64,000 bases of DNA, taken from Agarophyton chilense (lineage: Eukaryota; Rhodophyta; Florideophyceae; Gracilariales; Gracilariaceae). The stretch lies in assembly GCA_030374765.1 (NCBI GenBank), contig JARGXX010000077.1, positions 62,001 to 126,000 of the forward strand, read 5' to 3'. The notes beneath the pieces are model-generated. The model worked only from the letters and a program-made list of their open reading frames with translations, was not told where the DNA came from and ran no database searches. Of the stretch, positions 51,630 to 64,000 are shown one piece after another; the stretch's first letter is position 1, and each line of letters begins with the position of its first letter. A program made the position numbers and the translations under genes.

Positions 51630-54590
51630 GTGAGTGTTAACTCAAGATTAAGCGTACTTTTTGAGTGCTTCGTAACCGATAGCGGGATGTGTCTCGAGGT
51701 GATCCCCTACCTTTGCTCAGACGGCAGGGAGAAGTGCCTGGACAAAACGGACTTCAAAAGCCGATATGGAGAAGACATTGCCGCATCGAAGTGCCTTCAT
51801 TTACTTTTTCTTGGAATATTCCATTTTGATCGTGCTCGACAACTTCCAGTGGAGGGTGAACTCGGTGTCTTCATCGGCGAGAATCTGATCAGTTGCATAC
51901 GCAGTCCGAAAAAAGTGCACGAATTTCGAATAAATGTGGAGGATCTGGCGGCGTTGTACTTTCATTGCGCTGGATTCCCTTACGAAACGGAACTTCACAA
52001 GTGTTTGTGCCGCCCTGGGAAGGAAAAAATGGAAGCACCAAAGTGCTTCCGCTTAGGCAAGACCATTTTGATTTGAAGTGGTCTTAAGTCTCTGAAGGAA
52101 CTTCAGAACCGATACCGGAACTAAAGCAGAAAACGAAAGCCCTTTCATTTAAATATTAAATTTCTTTCGGTACCGTGGGATCTTATGAGCCACGCGGTGG
52201 CCGTGTTTAGGAAACCGATTAACGAGACGGTACGTACGGTAGTTCACCATTTTGGCCAAAAGTTCGTTAAAGGGCTTGATGCGAGTGAGCGCAGGTCTAC
52301 GGGAGCGAAAAGATGCCGATTGAATATATCTCATGCGAAACTTCACGATTCGGCGCGCTATTCTTTCGGGGATCTTCGACCAGAGCCAGTGTTAAAACGG
52401 CGTCAAAGTCTCAGTTTGAATATTTATGCCTCTGGGGGCGTCTGCAGTTCTTCTGTAAACGTCTTTCGGATCCCAAATCGAAGGTTTTGTTAGACTGTTC
52501 GTAAAGACGAGAGAGTATCAACGCACGAAACGTATTAGTATGCTGCTCATTGATGAGCTCATTGCACGAAATTCGCCCGACCCGATCTGAAGGACCAGTA
52601 TCTGCTAAAGAAAGAAGTATGTTTAGATCCGAATAATGACCAACTGTTTCTTATTTTTCTTCTTCAGAAGATTGTGAATAGAAGTACATGAAAAGCATGT
52701 TATCTTTTCATCAATTCTTCTCTCGTTTCGCCAAATATCGCGAGTTGCGATAGCGCGTCGGCTCGGTAGTTGGCCAATCCCTTCTTGTAATTCAATTCGA
52801 AATCGAAATCGGAAAGGCGTAAGTGCCATTTTGTTAGAAGTTCGAGGCGGTCTGTGGTTGACAGGGAAACTCGTAGAGACGAATGATCCGTGGTGAGGGT
52901 AATAAGTTCCCTTTGACGCTACAGTCGCAAAGTGACTAGAGCCCAATGAACTGTATGGAATGCTTTTAACGAAACTGCATACTTCTTCTCAGCCGTGGTC
53001 AGTGATCCTGACTAAAAACCAATGGGTTTGCTCTCATGTTCAGGGTTTGTTTAGAAAAAAACACACCCTACTTGGTACTCCCAAGAGTCTTTATCCACTG
53101 AATATGGTAAGCCAGGGATGAGAAGCGCTACGAATGGGATTGAAATAGTTTGGTCTTCAGCATTTCGAACGCTTCCCATTCGCCTGGTCTAAACGGTCCC
53201 AGCTGTACGGGTTGTCGCTTACGCTATTTTTCGTTGAGCGGTGCCGCTATATAAAAGTATGGCGGCATAAATCGTGGGTAGAAAGGGCAAAAGCCGAGAA
53301 AAGAACTTAATTATTCTTGTGTCAATGGAGGATGGACCTCACTGAGAGCAGCTGTTTGGGCTTCCTGAATATTGAGAGTTTCTGGCTTGATCTTCTGTCC
53401 AAAGTACTTAGCAGTACCAGCGAACCGTTTGCACTTCTTATCCTTCATATTGATACCTGCGGTTTGAAACTATTTGAAGATCTCCTCGACATTTTGTAAA
53501 TTGCTTTCTCCAACTTGGGAGAAGATCATCACAATGTCCAAATAGACTTCACCAGTCTTCCACTTCTATTTTGAGATTATGATGTTTACAGTACGCTGGG
53601 AAAAATAGCTGGTTTAATGGTGAAGCCAAATTTCATTCTTTTGAAGCAATAGAGACCGGTATGATACGAAAATGTGGTCTTTTCTTGGTCTTCTTTCGAT
53701 ACAGGCACCTGCCAATAGTCGGAGTTGGCGTCCAACGTGGTGAACACGTTTGGTTCTTCTAAGCCATCAATGCTTTCGTCCATTCGGAGCAATGGGGTGT
53801 ATCCCAAACTGTAATTGCGTTGAGTTTTTTATAATCGATTCAAAACCTTTTACAACCATCGGGTTTCACAACCAGAACAACTGCTGAGCCCCAATAAAAA
53901 TGAGCTCCTTTTATGAATCCTTCTCCCACCATCTGTCAGACTTTCTCATCGTAGTTCTGAAAAGTACGAGGTCTCGCTCTGTAATGTGGTTTGGAGATGG
54001 ATCGAGACCCTGGAGCTAGATCAATATAATGTTCCGTAGTGGAGATGTTGCCTAACCTCCCACTCCAAATGAAATCATACTTCTTTAGCATTAGTTTGGT
54101 TTTCGCCCTGTAGTGTTCCGACTCATATGCTAGATCTAGCTCATTAACCAGGCTTTCTGGATCCTTCACAGATTTCAATCGCTCTCCAAACGGAGTTTAG
54201 AATTCTTCGTCTTTGTCACCGACATGGGTAACTCCCAAGATTTCTGCGATGAAACTGTATGACTGGGGACCACCATCGTGGGGTGAGGCAAAGCTGTTGC
54301 AAAAACCTGATTCTCCGGTATCTGAAAATCGTTATAGGTAAAGATACTCAAAAGTATTCAAAAGGTTCTATTAGGTTCACCTGAACGATGCCGTTAGCAA
54401 CTATCACTAATCGAGATCTTATATCCGCGTATTCGGTTTAATTGCCACGAGTTGTAATATTCTACTATGTTTGGGAATCCGATAGGCTGATTTTTCGCGA
54501 AGTCGCAGTTGGAACTCATAAGTGAGTGATATCATCAGACTTGTGATATGAAACGGCACACCGCGTAGGATACCAGGAGGCAGGGTACAT
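51630..54590 (-). mobile_element. Decayed relative of the 54.6-kb gypsy element, with antisense remnant
   Basis: Minus-strand pieces match the element to the right: PESLVNELDLAYESEHYRAKT near 54.1 kb, VFTTLDANSDYWQVPV near 53.7 kb, and RNase H-like sequence near 52.7-52.9 kb. At 51630-52076 an open stretch runs on the plus strand, at the position of the antisense gene in its relatives. Its NVEDL...AGFP resembles TVEDL...AGFP near the end of the antisense gene at 62.6 kb. Many breaks. The right edge is set by the LTR start of the next element. Confidence 0.65.
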
Positions 54591-55334
54591 TGTTGGAATA
54601 CGTGGTATCACGAGTGGAGTGGCTTGCAACGGCGCATGTAATGGCGATCCACGTGGCTGGTTTTACTACCCTTTGTAGCTAGACGTCCATTAGGGACCGT
54701 ACCCATACAGTGGTTTGGCTAAGTGGCTGACCACTGGGTATTATTTATATAATTATTTGGGCACTCACCCTGGTACACAGTATATAGTGTACCAGAGGTG
54801 AGCGCCGACTCCAAGTAAAGGAGACAACATGGGCATCATGACTATTCTGTTCCTCGCTTAGGATTCCTTAACCGGAGATCCGGACGAGCTATAATAGATA
54901 TTCAGCCCCCAACCACTTCACGAGCCGTCTCGTACTTACGTGCCGTCAACGTTTTACAGTTGCACTGTTCAACCTCGTTGGCGAGTAGTGGCCTTACACC
55001 CCACTTCCAGCTCGCTGGTGTTGTAGCTCTACCACCCCTTTTCCTTCGCCAGAAGCGACCCATGGGCAGTCCGAATGCTGTCGCAGGTGTCTGCTCTCTC
55101 CGTTAGAACGGATACTACAAGTGGTTTCCCGACTTAAAACCACTGTGGTCAGCTGCACTGAACAATTCGTTCCTGGAACGTGGAATCGATATCGATACTT
55201 GGAAGAAGTGGAATCACTACAGTTATTGTTTATCGAACCACCTCCGGCAATTGCGGAATTCATCGTGGTTGAACACGTGGTCGAGAAGTCGAAGACACCA
55301 TTTGGTTCGCATCTGGACTCAGGTTTGGTCTAGG

Positions 55335-57488
55335 ATGCCGAAGACGCGAAGCCAGTCCAGTATTGGTCGCCCCGGTCCTGCGGGACCACCCCCGCAACTG
55401 AAGCTTGCCTCATCTGTTCAAGCCAGAGAGCGGCTGTATCGTCAAGCGATGTTGCACTCACGCTAGGTGAATGATGAAAGAGATCTCTCGGATGTACCGG
55501 CCCCTGTGGCAGCGGCAGTCACGCCCACTACAGAAGCCATAGTTGACCCTGATGTCGTCGGACCTCAAGAAGAGGATGATTTGCGCAGGGAAGTGCGTCG
55601 TTTCAAGTCTGAGTCAAGCGCTTCGCGTGTGCGCATGGTTGCTTTGGAATTGCAGATCGCAGCTCTTATCGCTGATGTCGAACAATTACGCAGTGTGCAT
55701 CAAGCACTAGTTCGTCAAGACGATGGGAAGCAGGTCTCTGCATCAGTGAAAACACTACGTGAGGATTTGAACCATCTACTGGAGAGGTACGGGAATACGC
55801 CTGATGCGCTACCCGGCTTAGCCGTGGATGTAGAGGAAGTCCTCACTCTAGTTAACCCTCGTTTAGAACGCCTGGAGGCGGCAGTTCATGTGCAGACTGC
55901 TGCTAAACCAGTCGTGCTGGAAGAGGAAGGAGCTCCTTTGAAGGAAGCTCGTTCGAAGAAGTCGAAGTCACGACGTAAGAAGCGAAAGTCTGCACGTGAT
56001 TCGATTGATGAATCGTCAAGTACAGAGGGCTTCAGTTCCAGTACTGATGATTCTGATGATTCAGATACGTCAGATGACGACGACAGTGATGATGGTCATC
56101 GGAGGTCCCGATCTCGGAAGAAGAACACGTCTTCGTGGTTGATGAGAAAAAAAGGCTCACCTTACAGAGGATTGAAGGTGCTCCCGTGCACGAGTCCGCT
56201 TTATCGGAAGGTCCTAAATTACAGGTACTACCGTCTGGAGGTGAAGCGCATGAAGCGCTCAGGACGCGAAACCGCGAAGGTGAAGGATCACATCAAACGA
56301 TTGAAGATCGGCCTTAATGATTTAACATTTGATGGGAAAACTCCCATTCTCGTTATTGAGTTTCTAACTCGATTCGTTGCCGAAGCAGACACTCTAGAGA
56401 TGAGTGAACCACAGGCATTTGTGTCTTTACCACACTTCCTGAAGGGTTTTGCTTTAGAGCAATATCGTTCCCTATGTGGATCTTTGACAGCCGATGAAGG
56501 CGGCGTTACCTCATGGCCAGAGGCGGTGCAGAATTTGCTGTGCAGTTACGCGACTTCAAACGCGATACGTCAGGCGATCCTGGACCTAAGGGATGTGACC
56601 CAAAAGCCGGAGGAGGGCGAAGCTGAGTACAGCTCAAGGCTTAACAAAGCTTCAGTCCACTGTGGAAACGTCCACTCGACGGAGGACAAGACTACCTTGT
56701 ACATCAACTGGCTGGACCCGAGCATCAAGTCGTTGGTAGCTCGATATCGAGAGAAGCATGGAAGAGTCTCCTTTTTGGAGTTAGTTCAGTTTTCGAAAGC
56801 TGAAGGAGACGCGGCCAGAGCGCGTGGTAGCCACCGTCGTTCAGTGGCTTTTGAAACCTCAATGGGTAAGGAGAAGATCTCCGCCAGAGTTAATCAGCGC
56901 AGCAAACTGCTACACCTTGAATCTCCAGTGCACTCACGAGATTCGTCGTTGGCACCCGAAGGGAGTGACTCGCATGAAGAGGCGGTCCATTTAATGGAAT
57001 ATACGGACTCTTCTGTACCTACAGTGGATCTCCCACACTCGGAGTCTCAGGACGAGGAAGCCCTAATGGCTATGGAGGGCCGTCGCCCTATGTACCGTCC
57101 ATACACGGTGCCTCCACAAGGAGGTTTTAAGAACGGGAAACCCGGATGGGTGGATACTCGCACGGCATACCGTTCACAACCTATGTTGACCAAACTTCGT
57201 GACGGTTTGATATGTTATTCATGTTATGGAAAACACCATTTGAGTGCAGAATGCACGCTTCCTGTAAAGGATCTGAGTCGTATAATGACGAATTATGAAG
57301 CGCTCTCAGAAGAGGAAAGGAGCCGCGTACCGGCGGGAATGTATTGGAAAGCCAAAAGTTGGTTTTCTCAGACACTAATGCGCCGGACGGACAAACCGGT
57401 TGCTCAGAATGCTGAAGGGTTACAACCCGGAACCCCGGTAGGAAGAGGCACCTTTGAGGCGAAGCAGCCGGTGCAACCGGGAAACTAA
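55335..57488 (+). pseudogene. Gag region of the 54.6-kb gypsy element
   Basis: About 670 residues. The N-terminal part has a predicted coiled coil (LRREVRRFKSESSASRVRM, LQIAALIADVEQL). A Lys/Arg- and Asp/Ser-rich linker follows (KSRRKKRKSARD, then SDDSDTSDDDDSDD), then a gag-like helical core (TPILVIEFLTRFVAEADTL, LPHFLKGFALEQY) and a CCHC knuckle (CYSCYGKHHLSAEC) near 57.22 kb. Largely intact. Confidence 0.8.
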
Positions 57489-57529
57489 GTGAGGGAGCCC
57501 CCAGGAGGTCGGCACTAGTCGATCCCGTA

Positions 57530-60500
57530 GTGCTGACCAGCGAGAGCTCGCCTCCCTGCTCCCGCGCTTGGAAGCCCAAGATTCTCTTGAGGCCTCAGAA
57601 ATTTCCGCCGTACGGAATCAATCCGCCGGACGGAAAGCGAGTACAGTTTGACTATGAGTTACATCGTCCTTGGAGACGTTATACTTGTCCGTCAAAATGG
57701 GAAAGTTACCTCATGGTAGTGTCTAAGAGAAACTATAAGGTCTATGCCGACATCGGCTCCGACAGGAATCTGTTATCTCGTCGATTGACTATCCTGGACA
57801 CAGGTGCTGGTCCTAACTTTATACGGGAATCGGAGCTCGCTCCTGCTGACTTAGAACGTATTCGATACGGTCCTTTACCGGACAGCCGGGATACCAACAA
57901 AAATGCTGCGAAGACACTAGGAACAGTTTGACTCGTGGTGCGCTTGGGACGCTTTGTAGTCCTAGTCGACTTCATCGTCTGTAAGACGTTAGCTGCACCA
58001 GTGGTACTGGGGTGTGATTATTGCGACAAGTTTGTCGAAGCTATTCGCCCGCAAAGAAAACTAGTGGAACTAGATGATGGATCAATGGAACCAACTGATG
58101 GCAAGCCAATGCGTCGTTGCTCTGAAGCACCTCCACTTCCACCATCTATGGAATACGGGAAATCCCGAGGACTTGTCTCGCCGAGGATGCTAGTGGCGAA
58201 GAGTGCCATGCTGAAGGCGCAAACCCAAACTTGGGTTCAAGTAAGAACAGAACGACACGGACTCGAGGAAATTCAACTGAATACTCGGATGTACGAATCC
58301 CGTGGATTGCTAGTCGCTAACGGCATTGTTCAGGTTGATCCTGGTAGCCCCTTTTGGATACTGGTGAGTAACTGCATCGATAACGATTATCAGATACCAA
58401 AGAATGAGGTTCTTGCAACAGCTTTGCCTCATCCCACAGTGGTGGTCCCTACTCATATTTCTACTGCAAAATTATTGGGATTAACCCATGTCGGTGACAC
58501 AGACGAAGAACTGCAAACTCCGTCTGGAGATCAATTGCAAACGGCAAAGGATCCAGAGGGCCTGGTCGATGAGCTAGACTTAGCACATGTGTCGGAACAC
58601 TACAGAACGAAGATCAGGTCTATGCTGAAGAAGTATACATCCATGTGGAGCGGAAAACTAGGAGAGATCTCCGCTACGGAACACCACATTCATTTGGTCC
58701 CAGGGTCACGACCCATCTCCCAACCACCCTACAGAGCGGGACTGCAAACTCGCCAAATCGAGGAGGAGAATGTCAGCAAAATGAGGGAAGAAGGAGTAAT
58801 CGAAGCAGCTCAATCTGCTTGGGCCTCACCAGTGGTGGTGGCTCCAGAACCTGATGGTTCTTTACGATTCTGTATCGATTATCGAAAACTGAACGCAGTT
58901 ACAGTTTGAGATACATACCCGTTGCCTCGAATGGACGAATGTATTGACAGCTTACGTAACGCGAACGTGTTCACCACGTTGGATGCCAACTCTGGCTATT
59001 GGCAGATGCCTGTAGCGGAAGAATACCAAGATAAAACGGCATTTGCGTGTCACGCCGGTCTCTACCGTTTCAAAAAAATGCCCTTTGGCTTAAGGAATGC
59101 ACCGGCTATTTTCCAGCGTACTCTGGACATCTTGGTCTCAAGATACAAGTGGAAGACTTGTTTAGTCTATTTGGACGATGTGATCATCTTTTCCCAGGAT
59201 GTGGAAAGCCATTTACGGCATTTCGAGGAGATTCTCAAAGCACTACAGACCACAGGTATCACCTTGAAGTTCAAGAAATTCGAATGGTTCGCTGGCACCG
59301 TCCGGTACTTAGGACATGTGCTCAAGCCGGGACAGCTTGCCATTCAAGAGGCACAAACAGCGGCTCCCCGCCAAGTACAACCTCCGTCGACACAGAAGCA
59401 ATTGCGTTCTTTCCTCGGCTTGTGCAAGGTCTACCGACGATTCGTGCCGCGATACTCGCATATAGCGGCACCGCTCAACGCAAAGCTGCGTAAAGGACAA
59501 CCAGTAGAGCTGGAACAACTCAGACAAGCTGAAGCGGAAGCGTTCGACACGCTGAAGACAAAGATTATTACAGCCCCAGTCTTGGCGCTGCCCATCCCCA
59601 ACCTGCCACACTCAGTGGATACCGACTCTAGCGAGTACCAAGTAGGGTGTGCCCTTTTTCAAACACAGCCTGATGGTGAACGCAAACCCATTGGTTACTG
59701 GCCAAGATCGCTGAACGCAGCTGAGAAGAAGTATTCAGTTTCAGAAAAAGAATGCGTTGCAGTCGTTTGGGCTCTAACCACATTGCTACCGTATCTCCAA
59801 GGAGAACGTTTTACCGTCAACACGGATCATTCGTCTCTACGATGGTTACTGTCCATTACAGACCCGTCTGGTCGTCTCACACGATGGTGCTTACGCCTTT
59901 CTGAATTCGATTTTGAAGTGAAGTATAAGAAGGGATTAGCCAATGTCCAAGCTGACGCGCTATCGAGACTCAAAACACTGGGCGAAATCCAAGTCGAAAT
60001 CGATGAAGAGATACCTTGCTTCTACATGGAGACCCATTCAACATCTTTTGAAGAAGAGGAACAAGAGACCCTTGATGATTATTCGGATGCAGACCCGTTC
60101 CTTGCATTAGCAGACACTGACCCTTCAGTTCAACTCGAGCGAATTTCGTGCACTGAGCTTTTCAATGAGCAACACGCCGATACGTTTTGTGCGTCGATAC
60201 GCTCTCGTCTTAACGGGGGGGAGGAGCTCCCCTTTTCACTCGATTCACGAGGAATACTGTTAAGAAATGTCGAGAAGCATGATCAAATCGTGATTCCACA
60301 CGTCTTGAAGAGTCGAGTACTCCATCTGGCACACTACGGCAGGCTGTCTGGTCATCCAGGAGGAACGAAGTTGTTCATGACTCTAAGAAGAGGTTTTTAC
60401 TGGCCTACTTTGGCAATGGACTGCCATGCTACAGTGAGGTTGTGTACAACAGGTGCGAAGAATCGCGTGAAGCTTTACAGGAAGCGGAAACCGATGACGT

Positions 60501-62248
60501 TATTCCAGGCGAAAGCGCCTTTACAATACGTCAGTATCGACATCCTAGGGGAATTGAATCGCTCAAGGCGAGGGTATCGCTACCTATTGGTAATCACCGA
60601 CCACTTCTCGAAGCTAGTGCGGACTGTGCCGCTGAAGCGGATAACTGCAGCCGTAATCTCACAGGCGTTTGACAAACACTGGGTATTTATATACGGACCG
60701 CCAGAAGTTCTGTTATCAGATAATCGGAAGCAATTCGTTTCGAAGTTCTTTCAGAATGTTTTCCGCATTATGGGCATTCGAAACGTGTTTACCAAGACCT
60801 ATCATCCGCAATACAACGGTCAGGTGGAGCGTTTCAACCGCACGCTGACAACAGCATTACGACACTACATCGCGGACCCCCCGAAAGAATGGGACATGTT
60901 TACAGATACTCTGTGCTACGCGTACAATACGCAAGTGCATACCTCTACAAAGACGGCACCATTCGACCTCGTGCTCTCACGTAACCGTCCGGCTTTACCG
61001 GTTGCGCTCGACGACGAGACAGAATTGGCCGCGCCGACCCCGGCTAAGTACCATCTGAAGTGGAGGAATGACCTGGAAGCCAGAGCAGAAGAAGCCGCTA
61101 AGGAGTTATCAAAGACTCAAGCTCTCTATAAGCGAAACTATGACGCCAGAAGGCGAAGAGGAAATCCGGCAATCCGAGTAGGAAGTCACGTCTTCGTTCG
61201 AGTTCAAAGACCTGACAAACAGGAAGAATCTCGTCATAAGTTGTTGCCGATAGCGGCTGGACCCTTCAAGGTGGTGGACCTTAATGAAGACACAGTGGTC
61301 ATCAAGACAGGTGAGGACGTTGAACGTGTATCGTGCGATCGCGTTGAAGTCGCGCCTGACCCGCAAGTGGAAGTCCAGGTATCTGGTAGAACTAGGGAGG
61401 CAAGTGCGACCAAACGTCAAGGCAAAAGCCCAAGTGACTCTGGGGAGAGTGAACCTCCTCCAATGGCTCGAGCGGAGGAGAAAGCTCCTGATCTCCCACC
61501 GCCGGCGGTTGCGTACGCCAATCACGGACAGCTTCCGAAATATCGGGATATGCCCCGTGGCACGCGCACACCCGTAAGTACAGAAATGGAATCTGAAAGC
61601 AGGAAAGGTGTTTTGGACTTTGGCCCCAAGAACTTGGAAACGAATGCACGCAAAAACGCGCCGTTGCCGCTTCAGGATGAACCGTCAGGTGAAGCGCCAC
61701 TCGCTGTTCCGGCGATATCGGCTCCCATCCCTCGTGGGAAGGAAGAAGAAGAGGTATCGCCTCCTGTCGTGGTGCAAGCACTATCGTCCACCGAACAGAT
61801 GTCAGAATCGGATAAACCGAAGGAAGTTTATCCACGAATGGAATTGAGAAGTAGCAAGAAGTACGCTTCTATGGAACCTGGAAAACAGGATAGCTCTTTA
61901 TCTGGGAAATGTTCACAAGGAATGAGTACACTGCCCCTGCGGGCAGAACGACAGTTAGTCGACGAGCGAACGCTTAGCGACGCTGAGACTGCTAACACAG
62001 AGACGCTAGGGTCAGCCCTAAGGCAATTCATACATGTTAACAGGAGTCTCGCGCCAACAGCGAAAGCATTGGGAAACGCCCAGGAATATGTTATGGATCG
62101 CATATGTGAACATGGCGAGAATGAAGATACTAGAGAATTACTGTATCGAGTCCGTTGGTACGATTTTCCTCCGGAAGCGGATACGTGGGAACTTATGGCT
62201 CATTTCCCCCGTTCGCAACTCGTGCGATATCGTCGACGCATGCGATGA
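57530..62248 (+). pseudogene. Pol region of the 54.6-kb gypsy element
   Basis: Aspartic protease (ILDTGAGPNFI, near 57.8 kb); RT (IDYRKLNAVT, MPFGLRNAPAIFQ, YLDDVIIFSQ, near 58.9-59.3 kb); RNase H (TDSSEYQVGCALF, NTDHSSLRWLLS, near 59.6-59.97 kb); integrase (YVSIDILGELN, PEVLLSDNRKQFVSKFF, YNGQVERFNRTL, near 60.5-60.9 kb); and a C-terminal chromodomain (LLYRVRWYDFPPEADTWE) near 62.14-62.2 kb. Mostly whole, with about two breaks. The chromodomain probably guides integration into marked chromatin (known for chromoviruses). Confidence 0.9.
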
Positions 62249-62523
62249 CCCCTCCCCATGGAGATCCACTCCTCGATATCCGGGCTCATGGGCAAATTCC
62301 ATTTCTAAGTATGGGCTACAAAGGTAGTAAAAAACTGAAAGGAGAGAAGAAAACAAGAAATCATGAAGAGAACACGTGAAGAAACGCAAGCGCAAAGGAC
62401 ATTTACTGATTATCACCTAGGACAAATTCGAGAAGCGAAAAGGGAAGTATGAAACTCAAGAAGCGAGAAGAGATGAAGACTAGAAGATAAGGAGGAAACG
62501 TGAAGACACGAAGTCACCGGAGT

Positions 62524-62529
62524 TTTATT
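62524..62529 (-). terminator. Poly(A) signal of the second antisense gene
   Basis: AATAAA on the minus strand lies about 55 bp after the end of the antisense coding region, mirroring the arrangement at 34.7 kb. Confidence 0.45.
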
Positions 62530-62581
62530 GGTATCAAAATACCACCGCAAGGGTATTGACTAGGAGTCTTTTCTGGGATCA

Positions 62582-63991
62582 TCAAAGAGACGTGCGAGCT
62601 CGCAGGTTCGCAAGAAGCTGTGCGCGATCACCATCAACTTGGTCCACGGGAAAGCCCGCGTCTAAGAAAAACTGCCTCAGCGGATCCAAGCCTAGATCTT
62701 CGACTGTCATTGCACTCGGTTGTTGGGTAAACCCATGAGAGTACTCTTGAACAACTCTCGCCGTTTCGGATTGATCGACGGAAGTCGCTACGCCTGCCAG
62801 CTCTGGCTCGTCCTCGTAACTGAGTTCAGCCTCAGCTCCCAGCGCTTCCTCATACGGTTCCTCTCCGTTCTCGGATGGAGTACCATCGTACACGTATCCA
62901 GAAAACTGGTTCGGTGGCATGTCACGCGGGTTCTCCCGAAGAAAGCGAGCCTGCTCGGGGGTGATCAACTGGTGCGTCGAGGGGTCTTATCAAACGAAAT
63001 CTCCAGCACTTGCTGTTCGTCCAGGAGAATGGTCGTGGTGTCTTGCACGGGTTCTGCGAGCGGATTGATCAGCTGGCACTCCAGACCAATCGACACTATT
63101 GATCAAATCCACAAGATGGAGGAAGTCGGCATGGTTCGCACGGGATCCCAGGATAAGGGAAAGATCGAGTTCTCTCGCATACTTTCGCGCTGTAGGCGAC
63201 ATGTACCAAACTCTAAAGGTATCATAAGCATCCCACAGGAGGAAGACGGCCATCTTGGCGATAAACTCGGTATAAACCACCGTCCAATATCCCGAGAACG
63301 GGTCGTTAACCAACGCCGACCCGATGTAGGAGATCGCCGGTGGGAGCTCCTACAGGGCAACCACGAGGACTCTCGATCGCCGCCCAATGCTCCGGAATAC
63401 CGATGTAGCGCCCGAAGCGCGCGTTCCGCTGGATGCTGTCAATCTCGATCATTTGATACGGCACCAAATAGCCCTAACGTGATCGAGAACGACGTTCCCA
63501 ACGAGAATAATCCCAATAAAGAATGTCATGCTTTCGAAAGAAGCGGAAATCCGCACGGAGAAGAGGTTGCTGAAAGCAGAGAGCTTCATCAAGCACACCG
63601 CGCACACCGCGCCAACCGCTAACATCGACTTCAACGAGTGTCTCGATATACGAGTAACCTTCACCGTTGGTACGAACTTTCCAGGTATCTAGTTCCCAGT
63701 CCTGCGGGAGGAGAACCGTACTGATGAATCGGTGAAGACGCTGGTAAATCAGCGTGGTGAACTGCGTACGGGCTTCGGACAAGGTTTCCGTTGAATATCG
63801 CGCAATCGCGTTGTCTGGAAAAGCAATATGGCTTGCCCAGTCGTCGCTATAAATCGCGTGTCCCGGAATACCGTCAGAGAAGTACCCACTGTGTACATAC
63901 TGTTGTATCAACTAGTCATCGCGGATAGCAACTGGATCAAACCAGGGCGCTTGCGCCAAAAATTCAACGATGTAGAGAGGATCTCATCCAT
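62582..63991 (-). pseudogene. Antisense accessory gene of the 54.6-kb gypsy element, broken
   Basis: Minus-strand coding stretches lie 3' of pol and are convergent with it. The start region is near the window end (MDEILSTSLNFWRKRPG). The middle has Trp/Tyr-rich helices (YWTVVYTEFIAKMAVFLLWD) that resemble WLSWQVLFVELGVISLM of the other antisense gene in place and character. The end is acidic (ELSYEDEPELAG) and finishes with VEDLGLDPLRQFFLDAGFP. No known domain. It has a few breaks; its promoter, if any, lies outside the window. Confidence 0.5.
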
Positions 63992-64000
63992 AGAAATCCG

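Larger units (their letters stand above)
54591..64000 (+). mobile_element. Ty3/gypsy chromodomain LTR element, mostly preserved, right end outside window
   Basis: It appears to begin with an LTR at TGTTGGAATACG, with a TATA-like TATTTATATAAT near 54740; the LTR end is uncertain (about 54.97 kb, before a possible primer site TGGCGAGTAG). Gag is about 55.3-57.5 kb, pol about 57.5-62.25 kb, and a convergent antisense gene about 62.58-63.99 kb. Gag-pol has only about two or three breaks; the antisense part has a few. The 3' LTR is not in view. It is clearly younger than the other elements here. Confidence 0.85.

Overview
This is a nuclear window from a plastid-bearing eukaryote. A florideophyte red alga of the Chondrus type fits best (inference). 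The genes are compact and almost intron-free. Two bacterial-type proteins, HemE and an Era GTPase, carry N-terminal extensions with a phenylalanine near the start, as red-algal plastid transit peptides do. Host genes form a tight island next to a block of LTR elements.

Gene island, about 0.8-27.0 kb. In order: an EF-hand plus TKL-type protein kinase (-); uroporphyrinogen decarboxylase (+); a small ubiquitin-like two-pass membrane protein (-); an FGGY sugar kinase resembling xylulokinase (-); a probable Mediator subunit 17 (-); an Era GTPase (+); a small basic protein (-); protein-L-isoaspartate methyltransferase with one 139-nt intron (+); an IBA57/YgfZ-type Fe-S assembly protein (-); a large bZIP protein with a Cys-rich N-terminal region (-); a type II membrane glycosyltransferase (+); a second bZIP (-); and a GRDP/DUF1399 protein (-). 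Four pairs are divergent and share 300-860 bp upstream regions. One pair is tail to tail with 27 bp between stops.

Repeat block, about 27.7-64 kb. A Ty1/copia element (27.69-43.44 kb, +) is split by a Ty3/gypsy chromodomain element on the other strand (31.74-41.96 kb), with a candidate 5-bp target duplication. Next come a decayed pogo/Jerky-like DNA transposon (44.4-45.7 kb), a gag-like fossil (46.4-48.4 kb), two gypsy pol fossils on the minus strand (48.7-50.1 and about 51.6-54.6 kb), and a better preserved chromodomain gypsy element from about 54.6 kb to beyond the window end.

Main observations. (1) Both bZIP proteins have Asn where the near-invariant Arg of the basic region should be. (2) The gypsy elements carry an extra convergent gene on the opposite strand, 3' of pol, with its own poly(A) signal and in one case a TATA box. 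(3) The DNA-transposon reading frame is free of frameshifts over about 437 codons, and its in-frame stops are almost all TAA and never TGA, which suggests either biased decay or an origin in a lineage with reassigned TAA/TAG.
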